Notes: generated by a model from the sequence alone, not told the origin. A stretch of DNA of 64,000 bases from Caballeronia calidae (GCF_900044055.2 NZ_FCOX02000015.1:97886-161885); one strand, 5' to 3'. Shown: positions 7,803 through 17,456, counted from the first letter of the stretch. Translations and numbers: made by a program.

Positions 7803-9203
7803 TTATTCGTCGCGGTGTGCATCATTGCGCGGGCGTGCTCGGTGCCGGCTTGCATCCTCAACCGGCGGAATGTATCGCGTCCCAAAGACGTAACATGCAA
7901 GCACACTTGCGGCGCCGACGCCTGTGGCGAGGAGCACTCCCTGTGCACCGTAAAGGCGGGCCAGTATAACGTTGCCGGCAATCTTGACGACGAAGCCCAG
8001 GACGGAAATGACGGATATCGTCCGGTAACGCCTCTCGCTCGCGAACAACTGGACCAGCACGCACATGCCGAAGTAGAACGGCACCTGCAATAGCCCAAAG
8101 CGAAACAGGTTCGTGACGGCGATGGTGTCCTTCGCCGTGAAAGCGCCCTTCTGAAAGAGCAGCTTGATGACGTATGGCGCGAGCGCGTACGCGATGCAGC
8201 CGCCGACGACTCCGACCGTCAGCATGACGCCCGACCATTTCAATGCGGTGCTACGCGCGCGGGCGTGGTCTCCTTGAAAAAGGATCTCCGAAAGTATTGG
8301 CAGTGTCGCGCGGCCGATAGCGAGCGCGCCCATGCTGAGGAGCAACGAGAGCAAGCGGTTCGCGTAACCGAGCGTGGCGATGGCGCCATCGCCCTGCTGC
8401 GCCATGAAGTATTGATCCACCGGGAGCCACAAGCCCGCGGCGACCGAACCGATCATGAGCGTGCCCATCGACCGCACAGTGTTCGGCCATTGATGCGCAC
8501 GCGTCGAAACGCGCGGAATGGCGGACAATGCATCGGCGCGCCGCGCCAGCACTCTCAGCCACAAACCCTGAATCACGAAGCCGATCGACGTGCCCAGCAC
8601 GAGCGGCATGATCGACTCATCGTTGCGCGCAGCCAGTACGAAAACCAGCAGGCCAATGGCCGGCACGCATTCGAGCAGGGTATTGATGTGCCGCCCCGAA
8701 GCCTGCAACCGTGACGACGAGATGCAGATCGTGAAGGTCAGAACGCCGGCAGGCGCCATCCCGATGATCATCTGCCGGACCGTTTCCCGGGTCGACCCCG
8801 CAAGATTCTTCGCGACGAGCTCGGCCATATATGGCCAAAAGAGAAAAAGCAACAGACACGAAGCAAGGCCGACGACGAGCCCCATGCCTTCGAGTTCGCC
8901 TAGAAATCCATTCTGCGCCGACTTGTCCTTGCGTAATGCGACGAGCGCGGGAACGAGCAGGACGCTCAACTGGTTCGTGATCATCGTCGGAAGCCATGTG
9001 ACGAGCGTTAGCGCAAGCTGATAGGCGTCGACGACTCCGCTGATCCCATATCGATAGGCGATCGCCATTTCCTTCGATGCGCCTATGCATTTTCCCATCA
9101 GGACGAAGAAAAGGAGGACGACCGCGCTTCGTGCAATCCGTTTGTGGTCCTGATGAATGCCCCGAAAACGCTGTCTTACCGATTCGACCGCTGGGGTCAG
9201 CAT
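7803..9203 (-). CDS. MurJ/Wzx-like lipid-linked flippase (MVF/MOP superfamily)
   Basis: A 466-residue integral membrane protein with about 12-14 hydrophobic segments (SAVVLLFFVLMGKCIGASKE at the N terminus, VDAYQLALTLVTWLPTMI, GLVVGLASCLLLFLFWPYM and others). The pattern of an early K/E-containing helix, a DA-Y/F motif and a positively charged central cavity is that of the MurJ family, which flips lipid-linked sugars to the periplasm. Housekeeping MurJ is usually somewhat longer (about 510-520). Together with the NeuB end at the left edge it may belong to a surface-polysaccharide locus split by the inserted catabolic genes. Confidence 0.75.
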   Translation of the reverse strand: MLTPAVESVRQRFRGIHQDHKRIARSAVVLLFFVLMGKCIGASKEMAIAYRYGISGVVDAYQLALTLVTWLPTMITNQLSVLLVPALVALRKDKSAQNGFLGELEGMGLVVGLASCLLLFLFWPYMAELVAKNLAGSTRETVRQMIIGMAPAGVLTFTICISSSRLQASGRHINTLLECVPAIGLLVFVLAARNDESIMPLVLGTSIGFVIQGLWLRVLARRADALSAIPRVSTRAHQWPNTVRSMGTLMIGSVAAGLWLPVDQYFMAQQGDGAIATLGYANRLLSLLLSMGALAIGRATLPILSEILFQGDHARARSTALKWSGVMLTVGVVGGCIAYALAPYVIKLLFQKGAFTAKDTIAVTNLFRFGLLQVPFYFGMCVLVQLFASERRYRTISVISVLGFVVKIAGNVILARLYGAQGVLLATGVGAASVLACYVFGTRYIPPVEDASRHRARPRNDAHRDE

Positions 9204-9756
9204 TATGTGCCTCCGACACTGAAGCTTTTCGTCGAAAAGAATCGACGCCGGTACGTGCGCGTCTAGTTATAGTTGGACGACTCGGAAGCCAGCGGGATGG
9301 TCTGCCAGTGCTTCATTTCCCCAAGGCGAGGACAACCGCCGCGTCAATCTTTTTATCACACGCCCGTGCGGCGGGTTGTAACGCATTCTTACGCTCCCTT
9401 ACATCATTTGATACGACAGGGTCCGTGGCTCGCGCTCGAAACTCGAGATGCTTTCACCTTCGCGTAACTCTGCAGGTCGTTTGCCAGCCCATGGGCATCT
9501 GCAGCGGACCGATACGACCGGAACATCGCAGAGCCGAGTCGTCGCGCTTGGCGTATCACGGCAACCACGCGTGGCGAGCTATGAGCCGGGAGAGAGGTCA
9601 GTATCGAAGCAGGGTGCGCGCCTGTACCTCGCGAGTGAAGAGCACGGAGAGCGCGATAGCGCGCTCGGTGTTTGTCACAGGATCCGGCTATCGTGCCAAC
9701 TCATCGTTCCGGTTGCCTTCCGCTGCGCCAAGGCGGCTGCACGTTCAGGAAACCAG
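9204..9756. other. Non-coding gap, no gene recognised
   Basis: This stretch lies between the start of the flippase gene and the end of the AraC gene. Open frames exist on the plus strand but show no family signature, no ribosome site and biased shadow composition. The stretch around 9340-9420 is relatively A/T-rich and may carry the flippase promoter, but I cannot assign boxes. Confidence 0.4.
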
Positions 9757-10764
9757 TCACTTCCTGAATTGCTGATTCCGCCATGCGCGAGGTGATGTGC
9801 CAAATCTCGCCGTGAACCATTGCGTGAAGGTTGACTGTCGGGGATAGCCAAGCAGCATCGCCACGCGCCCGATTGGAAAACGCCGATTGGTCAGGTAGCG
9901 AACTGCGAGCTCGCGGCGAACCTCGTCGACCAGATTCGAGAAGTTGGTACCGGCCATTCCGAGTTGGCGTTGCATTGTGCGTACGCTCAGATGAAGGTGG
10001 CTTGCAACCTGGTCCACGGCAGCTTGCTCAATGGGCAACAGCAGGTAGATGGTCTTGCGGACATCCAGGACGATCGAATGCGCCTCTGACAAGTTCAGCG
10101 GGCTGGCCAGGCTTTCCGCATACCTCACGAGTTCCGGGTCGGCATTCGGATTTGGCCGGTCGAGATCCTCGGCGGCGCACGCAATGCCATTGAAGTCGCT
10201 GTCGAACGCCACGGGGCATCCGAAGAAACGCCGGTGATAATTCACGCTGGCCGGCCCGGGATGGGCGAAGTAGACGCCTCGTGGTTGCCAGTGTTCTCCC
10301 AGGAGGGCGACACAGGTGCGGGCCAGAACCCCAATGGCAAGTTCCGTAGCCTGACGCGTCGGAATCCCTTGGTCGGCGATGATCTCTTCGCGGATCACGA
10401 CCGTGCTTGCGCCCGCTTCCACGTAAATGGCCAGCGCTTCGTTGAGCAGGTGGCGATATTGAACCGCCGCCAGCAGTACTTCCCGCAGGGTGCGTTTGTG
10501 CGAGAGCATGAGTTCGAGCATGCCGAAATCCAATGGCTGGCGGGTGTCGGCCATCTCCAAACCGAACGTGGGGCACTGCGCATTCGACGCGGCACTTTCC
10601 AGCAGCTGGCAAACGGCTGTGATTGGAATGCGATGCTCGAGATTGGGCAGGACAGCGGCATCGAGCCCCACCTGCTTCAGCAGTTCCTGGGGCGCGAGAC
10701 CGTGTCGCCGGGCCACCTGCAAGTAGCCGTTCAACGCTCTGGCACGGACCATCGGCTCTGCCAC
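9757..10764 (-). CDS. AraC-family regulator with arabinose-binding-type N domain (OruR/ArgR-like layout)
   Basis: A 335-residue regulator. The N-terminal about 200 residues have the Arabinose_bd-type fold (ALNGYLQVARRHGLAPQELL, then FGMLELMLSHKRTLREVL), and the C-terminal about 100 the double helix-turn-helix (VASHLHLSVRTMQRQLGMAG and IGRVAMLLGYPRQSTFTQWF). The GTG at 10764 is preceded by GAGGAGATCGCAAA at ideal spacing, which favours it over the ATG four codons later. It diverges from the BKACE gene, and the space between holds a tandem direct repeat of AraC-site type, so it probably activates the BKACE-AACS operon. Confidence 0.88.
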   Translation of the reverse strand: MAEPMVRARALNGYLQVARRHGLAPQELLKQVGLDAAVLPNLEHRIPITAVCQLLESAASNAQCPTFGLEMADTRQPLDFGMLELMLSHKRTLREVLLAAVQYRHLLNEALAIYVEAGASTVVIREEIIADQGIPTRQATELAIGVLARTCVALLGEHWQPRGVYFAHPGPASVNYHRRFFGCPVAFDSDFNGIACAAEDLDRPNPNADPELVRYAESLASPLNLSEAHSIVLDVRKTIYLLLPIEQAAVDQVASHLHLSVRTMQRQLGMAGTNFSNLVDEVRRELAVRYLTNRRFPIGRVAMLLGYPRQSTFTQWFTARFGTSPRAWRNQQFRK

Positions 10765-10832
10765 TTTGCGATCTCCTCGGCACATCAGCCGTGCACTTTA
10801 AAGCACTCGAGCGCGTGGTTGGTATTTTCCCT

Positions 10833-10872
10833 ACTGGCGCCAAAACGAAAATAACTGGCGCCGTAACGAAAA
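10833..10872. promoter_or_regulatory. Tandem direct repeat, probable AraC-type activator site
   Basis: ACTGGCGCCAAAACGAAAA (10833-10851) and ACTGGCGCCGTAACGAAAA (10854-10872) match at 17 of 19 positions and start 21 bp apart, two helical turns. Tandem same-direction half-sites with this period are the usual targets of AraC-family activators. A plausible -10 (TACAGT, 10893-10898) lies 20 bp downstream, placing the second copy over the -35 region of the BKACE promoter. Confidence 0.7.
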
Positions 10873-10957
10873 AGTCTATCGCAAGGGCGGCCTACAGTGT
10901 AGCCATGCACCCAACGGCAAGCCGACATCGGTGCCCAACACCCAAGGAGCCCATTCC

Positions 10958-12013
10958 ATGCAATTCCTCGACGATTCGCTTCACCCCGCAAACCAGCAGA
11001 AGGTTGTCATCACGGTCGCCCCTTACGCCCCGGAGTGGATGCCTGCCGATTTCCCGGAAGACATTGCAGTCACCATGGACGAGCAGATTCAAAAGGCCGT
11101 CGACTGCTATGAAGCCGGGGCGAGGGTGCTGCACCTGCACGTGCGCGAACTCGATGGCAAAGGCTCGAAGCGCCTGTCCAAGTTCAACGAATTGATCGCC
11201 GGCGTGCGCAAGGCAGTGCCCGACATGATCATCCAGGTCGGCGGCTCGATTTCTTTCGCACCGGAAGACGAAGGCCAGGCCGCGAAGTGGCTGTCCGACG
11301 ACACCCGCCACATGCTCGCGGAACTGGACCCGAAACCGGACCAGGTGACGATCGCGATCAATACCACGCAGATGAACATCATGGAGTTGATGACGCCGGA
11401 TGCCGTGGCAGGAACCTCGCTCGCCGAGCCGGCATTGCAGCAAGCCTATCGCGAGATGACTGTTCCGGCAGGCCCGGGTTGGGTTGAAGAGCACTTGCGG
11501 CGCCTGCAGGCTGCCGGTATCCAGCCGCACTTCCAGCTCGCGGGCGTTCACTCCTACGACACGATCGAACGCATGATCCGCCGCGGCATCTACAAAGGCC
11601 CGGTCAACCTGACCTGGATCGGCATCGCCGGCGGCGCCGACGGCCCCAATCCCTACAATTTCATGTACCTCCTGCAGCGTGCAGCCGACGGCGTCTGCGT
11701 CACTTCGGAGTCTCTTCTGCATAACGTGCTGCCGCTTAACATGATGTCGATGGCAATGGGATTCCATCCTCGCGTCGGGACGGAGGACACGCTGACCGAT
11801 CAGCGCGGCAATCGCATGACGTCCGTGCAGCAAATCAAGCAGTGCGTGCGCGTTGCCCATGAGCTCGGCCGCGACATCGCCACCGGCAAGGAAGCCCGCG
11901 AAATCTACCGCATCGGTACCTGGTACGACAGTATCGACGAGACGCTGACCGCGAACGGCATGGCGCCCAACCGCCAGCCAGGCATCCGAGGCGTTCCGCT
12001 GCGCGCTGCCTGA
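10958..12013 (+). CDS. Beta-keto acid cleavage enzyme (BKACE, DUF849 family)
   Basis: A 351-residue Zn-dependent TIM-barrel enzyme. BKACE proteins react a beta-keto acid with acetyl-CoA and yield acetoacetate plus the CoA ester of the remaining chain. The two metal histidines are H59 and H61 in VLHLHVREL, and the distal glutamate is E276 in PRVGTEDTL. The usual HxHxRD reads HVRE here. The ATG at 10958 follows AAGGAGCCCATTCC. Downstream are a permease and an acetoacetyl-CoA synthetase, so the released acetoacetate can be reactivated in the same operon. The substrate (for example 3-dehydrocarnitine or another keto acid) cannot be decided from sequence. Confidence 0.88.
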   Translation: MQFLDDSLHPANQQKVVITVAPYAPEWMPADFPEDIAVTMDEQIQKAVDCYEAGARVLHLHVRELDGKGSKRLSKFNELIAGVRKAVPDMIIQVGGSISFAPEDEGQAAKWLSDDTRHMLAELDPKPDQVTIAINTTQMNIMELMTPDAVAGTSLAEPALQQAYREMTVPAGPGWVEEHLRRLQAAGIQPHFQLAGVHSYDTIERMIRRGIYKGPVNLTWIGIAGGADGPNPYNFMYLLQRAADGVCVTSESLLHNVLPLNMMSMAMGFHPRVGTEDTLTDQRGNRMTSVQQIKQCVRVAHELGRDIATGKEAREIYRIGTWYDSIDETLTANGMAPNRQPGIRGVPLRAA

Positions 12014-12153
12014 GAGAACGATCGCACGTCGAGACTCCAGTGCCCTGGTTGCTTCGCCATCCTTATGAAGTAACGACTTTTCCGGTTTCGTTGTGAGACT
12101 GCCAGACAGAAAGAGGTTCTCCATGAAAGAGCCTCGCCTCGGAGACATCAATC

Positions 12154-13494
12154 ATGAACTTACACTCCGCCGCGCCGCGCTCGGACGACCGCGACGGCTA
12201 TCTTGTCAGTCGGCGTCAGGCCTGGTTCGCCTTCGCGATGACCTTCGCACTTATGTTGTTCGATTACATCGACCGTCAGGTCATCGTGTCCTTGTTTCCG
12301 CACCTGAAGGCCGCCTGGGGTCTGTCGGACATGCAGCTTGGCAGCCTTGTGTCGATCATCTCGATCGTCGTGGCGGCTGGCGGCCTTCCTGTCGCGCTGA
12401 TGGCTGACCGCGTCAGCCGGGTCAAGAGCATCTTTGTGATGGCGACGGTCTGGAGCCTGGCGACGATCTCCTGCATGTTCGCGCGCAACTTCGGACAGCT
12501 CTTCGCAGCGCGCGCCATCGTCGGGCTTGGCGAGACCGGCTATGGCTCGGTGGGCGGCGCCCTGATTGCCAGCCTGTTTCCGAAGCGACTGCGTACCACA
12601 CTGCTTGGCGCCTTTTTTGCGGCGGCCTCGCTCGGTTCCGTGCTTGGCGTAATGCTGGGTGGCGTTGTCGCGGCCCATTGGGGATGGAAGGCGGCATTCG
12701 GTGTCGTCGGCGTTCCGGGCCTGCTCCTGGCTTTCCTGTACCTGCTTGTGCCGGACTATAAGACTGTGGAACTCGCCCCGCGCGTTGGCCACGCACGGCA
12801 CTCCGTGCGGAGCTTTGCGAGGCAAATCGTCTCGACACTGGCCGGTTCGCCCACGGTGTGGTGGACCTGCTTAGGCGCCGCGCTTCAACTCGTCGTCGTG
12901 TCGATGATCTGGTCGTGGCTTCCGAGCTATTTCCACCGTTATCACGGCGCTGCCTCGGATCACGCCGGCATGCTGGCCGCGGTGATTGTGCTGTGCGGCG
13001 CGGTGGGCTCGGTCATCTGGGGCGTGATAGCGGACCGACTCGCCGTTCGCCGGCCGCGCAACAAACTGGTGATGATGGCCATCCTGTGCACGGCCACGTT
13101 GCTGGTCTTCGTGACGGCCTTTGGCTGCACGATGTCCGCGAACCTGCAGTTCCTGCTGATCGCCCTGGGTGGTTTCCTGATGATGTGCACGGTGGCGCCC
13201 ACCGCCACCGTGGTGCTCAACGTGATTCATCCGGGTGTCCGGTCCACTGGCGCCGCCATTCTGGCGCTGTTCCAGAATCTCTTCGGCTTGGCTGTCGGTC
13301 CCTTTGTAGGTGGCCTGCTGTCCGATGCCTTTGGCCTGCAGGTGGCGCTCGCCGTCATGCCCGCTTTCGGTTTGTTCGCTGCCCTGTGTTTCCTGCTGGC
13401 CACGCGTACCTACGAATCGGAACTGGCGAAGGTGGAGCATATCCGCCTGGATGTCGCGACCTCATCGACGTCCCCGATGACGGTATCGGCCTGA
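12154..13494 (+). CDS. MFS transporter
   Basis: A 446-residue permease with twelve predicted membrane segments, starting with FAFAMTFALMLFDYIDRQVI. The D-Y-x-D-R pattern in helix 1 is common in hexuronate/aromatic-acid and spinster-like MFS importers. The loop 2-3 motif reads ALMADRVSRVKSI and the loop 8-9 repeat GVIADRLAVRRPRN. The start follows GGAGACATCAATC. It sits between BKACE and the acetoacetyl-CoA synthetase on the same strand, so it probably imports the compound that this operon degrades. Confidence 0.88.
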   Translation: MNLHSAAPRSDDRDGYLVSRRQAWFAFAMTFALMLFDYIDRQVIVSLFPHLKAAWGLSDMQLGSLVSIISIVVAAGGLPVALMADRVSRVKSIFVMATVWSLATISCMFARNFGQLFAARAIVGLGETGYGSVGGALIASLFPKRLRTTLLGAFFAAASLGSVLGVMLGGVVAAHWGWKAAFGVVGVPGLLLAFLYLLVPDYKTVELAPRVGHARHSVRSFARQIVSTLAGSPTVWWTCLGAALQLVVVSMIWSWLPSYFHRYHGAASDHAGMLAAVIVLCGAVGSVIWGVIADRLAVRRPRNKLVMMAILCTATLLVFVTAFGCTMSANLQFLLIALGGFLMMCTVAPTATVVLNVIHPGVRSTGAAILALFQNLFGLAVGPFVGGLLSDAFGLQVALAVMPAFGLFAALCFLLATRTYESELAKVEHIRLDVATSSTSPMTVSA

Positions 13495-13547
13495 GCCGCG
13501 CAACCATGTTCCTTGACTGTAAAGAAACCCTTATCGGTAGCCAAGCA

Positions 13548-15554
13548 ATGAGCATTTCCATGAGTCCGACCCTGAACGTTGATGCACTGACGCCTGCCTG
13601 GTCGCCGTCTGCAGACGTCATCGACCACGCCCGCGTCACGCAATTCATGCGGTGGCTCGAAGCAGAGCGCGGCCTGTCATTCGCAAACTACGACGCCTTG
13701 TGGCAGTGGTCCGTCGACGAGATCGACGCCTTCTGGCTGGCGCTGTGGGATTGGGCGGGCATCCCGTCGATCCGGAAGCCAAGCGTCGCACTGGCTGACG
13801 CCACCATGCCGGGCGCTGCGTGGTTCCCGGGCGTGCAGATGAATTACGTCGAACAGGTGTTTCGACACGCCGCAGCGGGCCGGCCCGCAATTGTCTACCG
13901 CGACGAGGCGGGAGAGGCGGGAGAAATCAGCTGGGCCGAACTGGAACGGCAGGTTGCGGGCCTGGCTTCCTCCTTGCGCGGCATGGGTGTAGTTCGGGGC
14001 GACAGGGTTGCCGCGTACCTGTCCAATACCCCGCACGCGATCGTTGCGTTTCTCGCCGTGGCCAGCATCGGTGCCATCTGGTCGGCTTGTGCGCCCGATA
14101 TGGGGGACTTGGCGGTGCTGGATCGCTTCCGCCAGATCGAGCCCAAGGTCTTGATCGCCGTCGACGGCTATCGGTATGGCGGCAGGGAATTCGATCGTCG
14201 ACCGGTACTGCGCACGCTGCTTGAGCAGTTGACGAGCGTCGAGCATGTCGTCGTCGTTCCGACGCTGCGTGGCCAGGACGATCACCACGGACTTTCCAAC
14301 GTGGTGACGTGGGCCGAAGCGATTTCCAAGCACGCGCTGCCGCTTAACGTCGAGCACGTGCCATTCGACCATCCGTTGTGGATTGTCTACTCCTCAGGGA
14401 CGACCGGCCTGCCGAAGCCCATCGTTCACTCGCAGGGCGGCATCGTGCTCGAGCACGTCAAGCTCACCACGCTCCATCTGGATCTGCATGCCGGCGACCG
14501 CTTTTTCTGGCAGGCCAGTACCGGCTGGATCATGTGGAACCTGCAGGTCGGCGGATTGCTCGCAGGCGCGACTGTGTGCCTGTTCGACGGCAATCCGGGC
14601 TATCCCGACATGAATGCGCTGTGGCGATTCATCGGTGAGGCGGAGGTGAATGTCTTCGGTGCGGGCGCGGCGTACTTCCAGGCTTGTGAAAAGTCCGCCA
14701 TCGAGCCGCGCAACGTGGCCAATCTGTCCCAACTGCGCGCCATCGGCTCGACCGGTTCTCCGCTGTCGCCGGAAGGTTACCGGTGGATCCTCGATCGCGT
14801 CGGCCCGATCTGGATCAACGCACTCTCCGGCGGCACTGACTTTGCCGGTTGCTTTGTCGCAGGCGTGCCCACGCTGCCCGTCTTCCTTGGCGAAATGCAG
14901 TCGCGCTGCCTGGGCGCGCGGGTGGAGGCCTTCGACGACGCAGGCAACGCAGTGGTCGACGAGGTCGGTGAGCTGGTCTGCACGGCACCCATGCCGTCGA
15001 TGCCGCTTTGTTTCTGGAACGACAAGGGCAACGCACGCTACCGCGACAGCTACTTCGACATGTATCCCGGAGTCTGGCGCCATGGAGACTGGGTCCGCAT
15101 CACCTCGAGAGGTGGCGCCATCATCTATGGCCGTTCGGACGCCACGATCAATCGCCACGGCATCCGCATGGGGACCAGCGAGTTGTACCGGGCCGTGGAA
15201 GAGTTGCCCGAGGTGCTGGACAGCATGGTCGTGGATCTCGAGTACCTCGGCCGAGAGTCTTACATGCCCCTGTTCGTGGTGTTGCGTCCGGGTGCCGAAC
15301 TGACGCCCGCGCTCACCGGGAGCATTCGCCAGCGTATCAAGGTCGCGCTCTCGGCTCGGCACGTGCCGAACGACGTGTTCCAGGTGTCGGCGATTCCGCG
15401 CACCCTGTCCGGCAAGAAGATGGAACTGCCCATCAAGAAGCTGCTGCTCGGGCAGCCGCTGGTGAAAGTGGCCAGTCCGGACACCATGGCGAATCCGGAA
15501 AGCCTGGATTGGTTCGCCCAGTTTGCCGCCGATCGCACCGCGATGGCACGGTAA
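13548..15554 (+). CDS. Acetoacetyl-CoA synthetase (acetoacetate-CoA ligase)
   Basis: A 668-residue adenylate-forming ligase that turns acetoacetate, ATP and CoA into acetoacetyl-CoA, ready for thiolase. The N-terminal YDALWQWSVDEIDAFWLALW block is characteristic of this ligase group. The phosphate-binding loop YSSGTTGLPK is at residues 281-290, the hinge is YGRSDATINRHGIRMGTSE, and the C-terminal lysine region reads SGKKMELPIKKLL. The frame is open far upstream through the preceding MFS gene, but the homology begins at this start; ATG 13560 is an alternative. It completes the acetoacetate salvage expected after BKACE. Confidence 0.92.
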   Translation: MSISMSPTLNVDALTPAWSPSADVIDHARVTQFMRWLEAERGLSFANYDALWQWSVDEIDAFWLALWDWAGIPSIRKPSVALADATMPGAAWFPGVQMNYVEQVFRHAAAGRPAIVYRDEAGEAGEISWAELERQVAGLASSLRGMGVVRGDRVAAYLSNTPHAIVAFLAVASIGAIWSACAPDMGDLAVLDRFRQIEPKVLIAVDGYRYGGREFDRRPVLRTLLEQLTSVEHVVVVPTLRGQDDHHGLSNVVTWAEAISKHALPLNVEHVPFDHPLWIVYSSGTTGLPKPIVHSQGGIVLEHVKLTTLHLDLHAGDRFFWQASTGWIMWNLQVGGLLAGATVCLFDGNPGYPDMNALWRFIGEAEVNVFGAGAAYFQACEKSAIEPRNVANLSQLRAIGSTGSPLSPEGYRWILDRVGPIWINALSGGTDFAGCFVAGVPTLPVFLGEMQSRCLGARVEAFDDAGNAVVDEVGELVCTAPMPSMPLCFWNDKGNARYRDSYFDMYPGVWRHGDWVRITSRGGAIIYGRSDATINRHGIRMGTSELYRAVEELPEVLDSMVVDLEYLGRESYMPLFVVLRPGAELTPALTGSIRQRIKVALSARHVPNDVFQVSAIPRTLSGKKMELPIKKLLLGQPLVKVASPDTMANPESLDWFAQFAADRTAMAR

Positions 15555-15640
15555 TCAATATTTGCGCGCCCGCGACGAGGTGCCGATCCGGCACACAGCT
15601 GAGGCGCCCCTACTCAGACGATGAATCAAGGAGACAAATC

Positions 15641-16621
15641 ATGGCAAAAGCTGTTCGTTTTTATGAAACCGGTGGTCCTGAGGTCCTGCGCTATGAGGAC
15701 GTGACGGTCGGCGAACCCGGACCGGGTCAGATCAAGTTGCGCCAAGAGGCGGTCGGCCTCAACTTTGCGGACATCTACTTTCGCACGGGCCTGTATCCGG
15801 CGCCGCTGCCCTCGGGCATCGGGACGGAGGCCGCCGGCGTGGTGGAAGCGGTGGGGCCGGGAGTGACCAATGTGGTGGTCGGCGATCGCGTGACCTATAC
15901 CGGCGCGGCAAACACGCTCGGCGCGTATTGCTCGGAGCGGCTCATTCCTGCGGCTCCGCTCATCCGGCTGCCCGAGGGCATTGCCTGTGATACGGCCGCA
16001 GCCATGACGATGCGCGGCCTCACCTCGGCTTACCTGATGCGCCGCATTTACGCCTTCAAGGAAGGCGACACCATCCTGCTGCACGCGGCGGCCGGCGGTG
16101 TGGGGCTGATCGTGTCGCAGTGGGCGAAGCTGCTCGGGCTGACGGTCATCGGCACGGTTTCCAGTGAAGCCAAGGCCGAGGTTGCCCGCGCCCATGGGTG
16201 CGACCACATCATCAATTACAGCCATGAGAAGGTCGCCGCGCGGGTGCGTGAGTTGACCGATGGCGTGGGCGTCAACGTCGTGATCGACAGCGTCGGCAAG
16301 GACACTTTCGAGGCCTCGCTCGACTCGGTCAAACGCCGGGGCCTGGTCGTCTGCGTCGGCACCGCGTCGGGCCCGATCCCGCCGTTCAATCCGCAGATCC
16401 TTGCCTTCAAGGGCTCGCCGTACCTGACCCGTCCGGCGCTGGCTGACTATATCGCCGATCCTGCCGAGAAGGCGGACCTTGCCGGCGAGCTGTTTGGCCA
16501 CGTGGCATCGGGCCGCATCCGCATCGAGATCAACCAGCGCTACGCCCTGGAGGAGGCCGCGAACGCTCATCGTGATCTGGAGTCGCGCAAGACGACCGGC
16601 TCGTCGGTCTTCGTGATCTGA
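15641..16621 (+). CDS. NADPH:quinone oxidoreductase, zinc-free MDR family
   Basis: A 326-residue medium-chain reductase of the QOR type, reducing quinones or enones with NADPH. The N-terminal part MAKAVRFYETGGPEVLRYED and GLNFADIYFRTGLYP are family hallmarks. The nucleotide-binding segment is HAAAGGVGLIVSQWAKLLG. The catalytic-zinc cysteines of alcohol dehydrogenases are absent, as expected. The start follows AAGGAGACAAATC. It lies 10 bp before the dioxygenase gene in the same operon; its role there is not evident beyond redox handling of an intermediate. Confidence 0.92.
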   Translation: MAKAVRFYETGGPEVLRYEDVTVGEPGPGQIKLRQEAVGLNFADIYFRTGLYPAPLPSGIGTEAAGVVEAVGPGVTNVVVGDRVTYTGAANTLGAYCSERLIPAAPLIRLPEGIACDTAAAMTMRGLTSAYLMRRIYAFKEGDTILLHAAAGGVGLIVSQWAKLLGLTVIGTVSSEAKAEVARAHGCDHIINYSHEKVAARVRELTDGVGVNVVIDSVGKDTFEASLDSVKRRGLVVCVGTASGPIPPFNPQILAFKGSPYLTRPALADYIADPAEKADLAGELFGHVASGRIRIEINQRYALEEAANAHRDLESRKTTGSSVFVI

Positions 16622-16631
16622 GGAAGAAACG

Positions 16632-17456
16632 ATGCGTATAGAACAACTGACTTACGCCCTTGGCGCCGAACTGACCGGCGTCAAGCTGGCAGACGCCCTT
16701 CACGACGAAGGCCTTTTCGCCGAGATCCGCGCGGCGCTGCTGAAGCATCGCGTTCTGTTTCTGCGCGACCAGGAATTCAGCCGCGCAGAGCACGTAGCGT
16801 TCGCCCGGCGCTTCGGCGATCTCGAGGGCCATCCGGTAGCAGGAAGCGACCCCGAGCATCCCGGTCTCGTGCGGATCTACCGCACGCCCGAGCAGCCGAA
16901 TGACCGGTATGAAAACGCCTGGCATTCGGATGCGACCTGGCGCGAGGCGCCGCCGTTCGGCGCAGTACTGCGCTGCGTCGAGTGCCCGCCCGTCGGTGGA
17001 GACACCATGTGGGCCAACATGGTGCTGGCCTACGAAAAACTGCCCGAACATGTCAAGGCGGAGATCGCCGAGTTGCGTGCGCGTCACAACATCGAGGCGG
17101 TGTTCGGCGCGATCATGCCGATCGACAGGCGGCTGGCACTCAAGGCGCAATACCCGGACGCAGAACACCCGGTCGTTCGCGCGCACCCCGAAACCGGCGA
17201 AAAGGTTCTCTACGTCAACGTCTTCACGACCCACTTCACCAACTTCCACACCCCGGCGCGGGTGCGCTACGGCGCCGATGCGAACCCGGGGGCCGCGGAC
17301 TTGCTGCGCTACCTGATCAGTCAGGCGTCCATTCCGGAATACCAGGTGCGCTGGCGCTGGAAGCCCAACAGCGTCGCAATCTGGGACAACAGCGCGACGC
17401 AGCACTACGCCGTCATGGATTATCCGCCCTGCCATCGCAGGATATCGCGGTCATGA
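16632..17456 (+). CDS. TauD/TfdA-family 2-oxoglutarate dioxygenase with replaced C-terminal end
   Basis: A 274-residue Fe(II)/2-oxoglutarate dioxygenase. The HxD pair is H98 and D100 (NAWHSDATW), the distal histidine is H258 (SATQHYAV), and an arginine (R273) falls at the spacing expected for 2-oxoglutarate binding. Family members end with about ten further residues (typically MERxxIxGD); here the chain stops at CHRRISRS because the DNA switches, near 17437-17441, to the end of an unrelated AMP-ligase gene. Substrates of the family include taurine, aryloxyalkanoates and betaines. Activity may survive or not. Confidence 0.82.
   Translation: MRIEQLTYALGAELTGVKLADALHDEGLFAEIRAALLKHRVLFLRDQEFSRAEHVAFARRFGDLEGHPVAGSDPEHPGLVRIYRTPEQPNDRYENAWHSDATWREAPPFGAVLRCVECPPVGGDTMWANMVLAYEKLPEHVKAEIAELRARHNIEAVFGAIMPIDRRLALKAQYPDAEHPVVRAHPETGEKVLYVNVFTTHFTNFHTPARVRYGADANPGAADLLRYLISQASIPEYQVRWRWKPNSVAIWDNSATQHYAVMDYPPCHRRISRS

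Noticed and set aside
12858..13547. Long N-terminal extension of the acetoacetyl-CoA synthetase frame
   Set aside because: It overlaps the MFS gene in another frame and has no synthetase similarity; homology begins at the start chosen at 13548.
15008..15640. Upstream extension of the quinone oxidoreductase frame
   Set aside because: It lies inside the synthetase gene in another frame; a strong ribosome site precedes the start at 15641.
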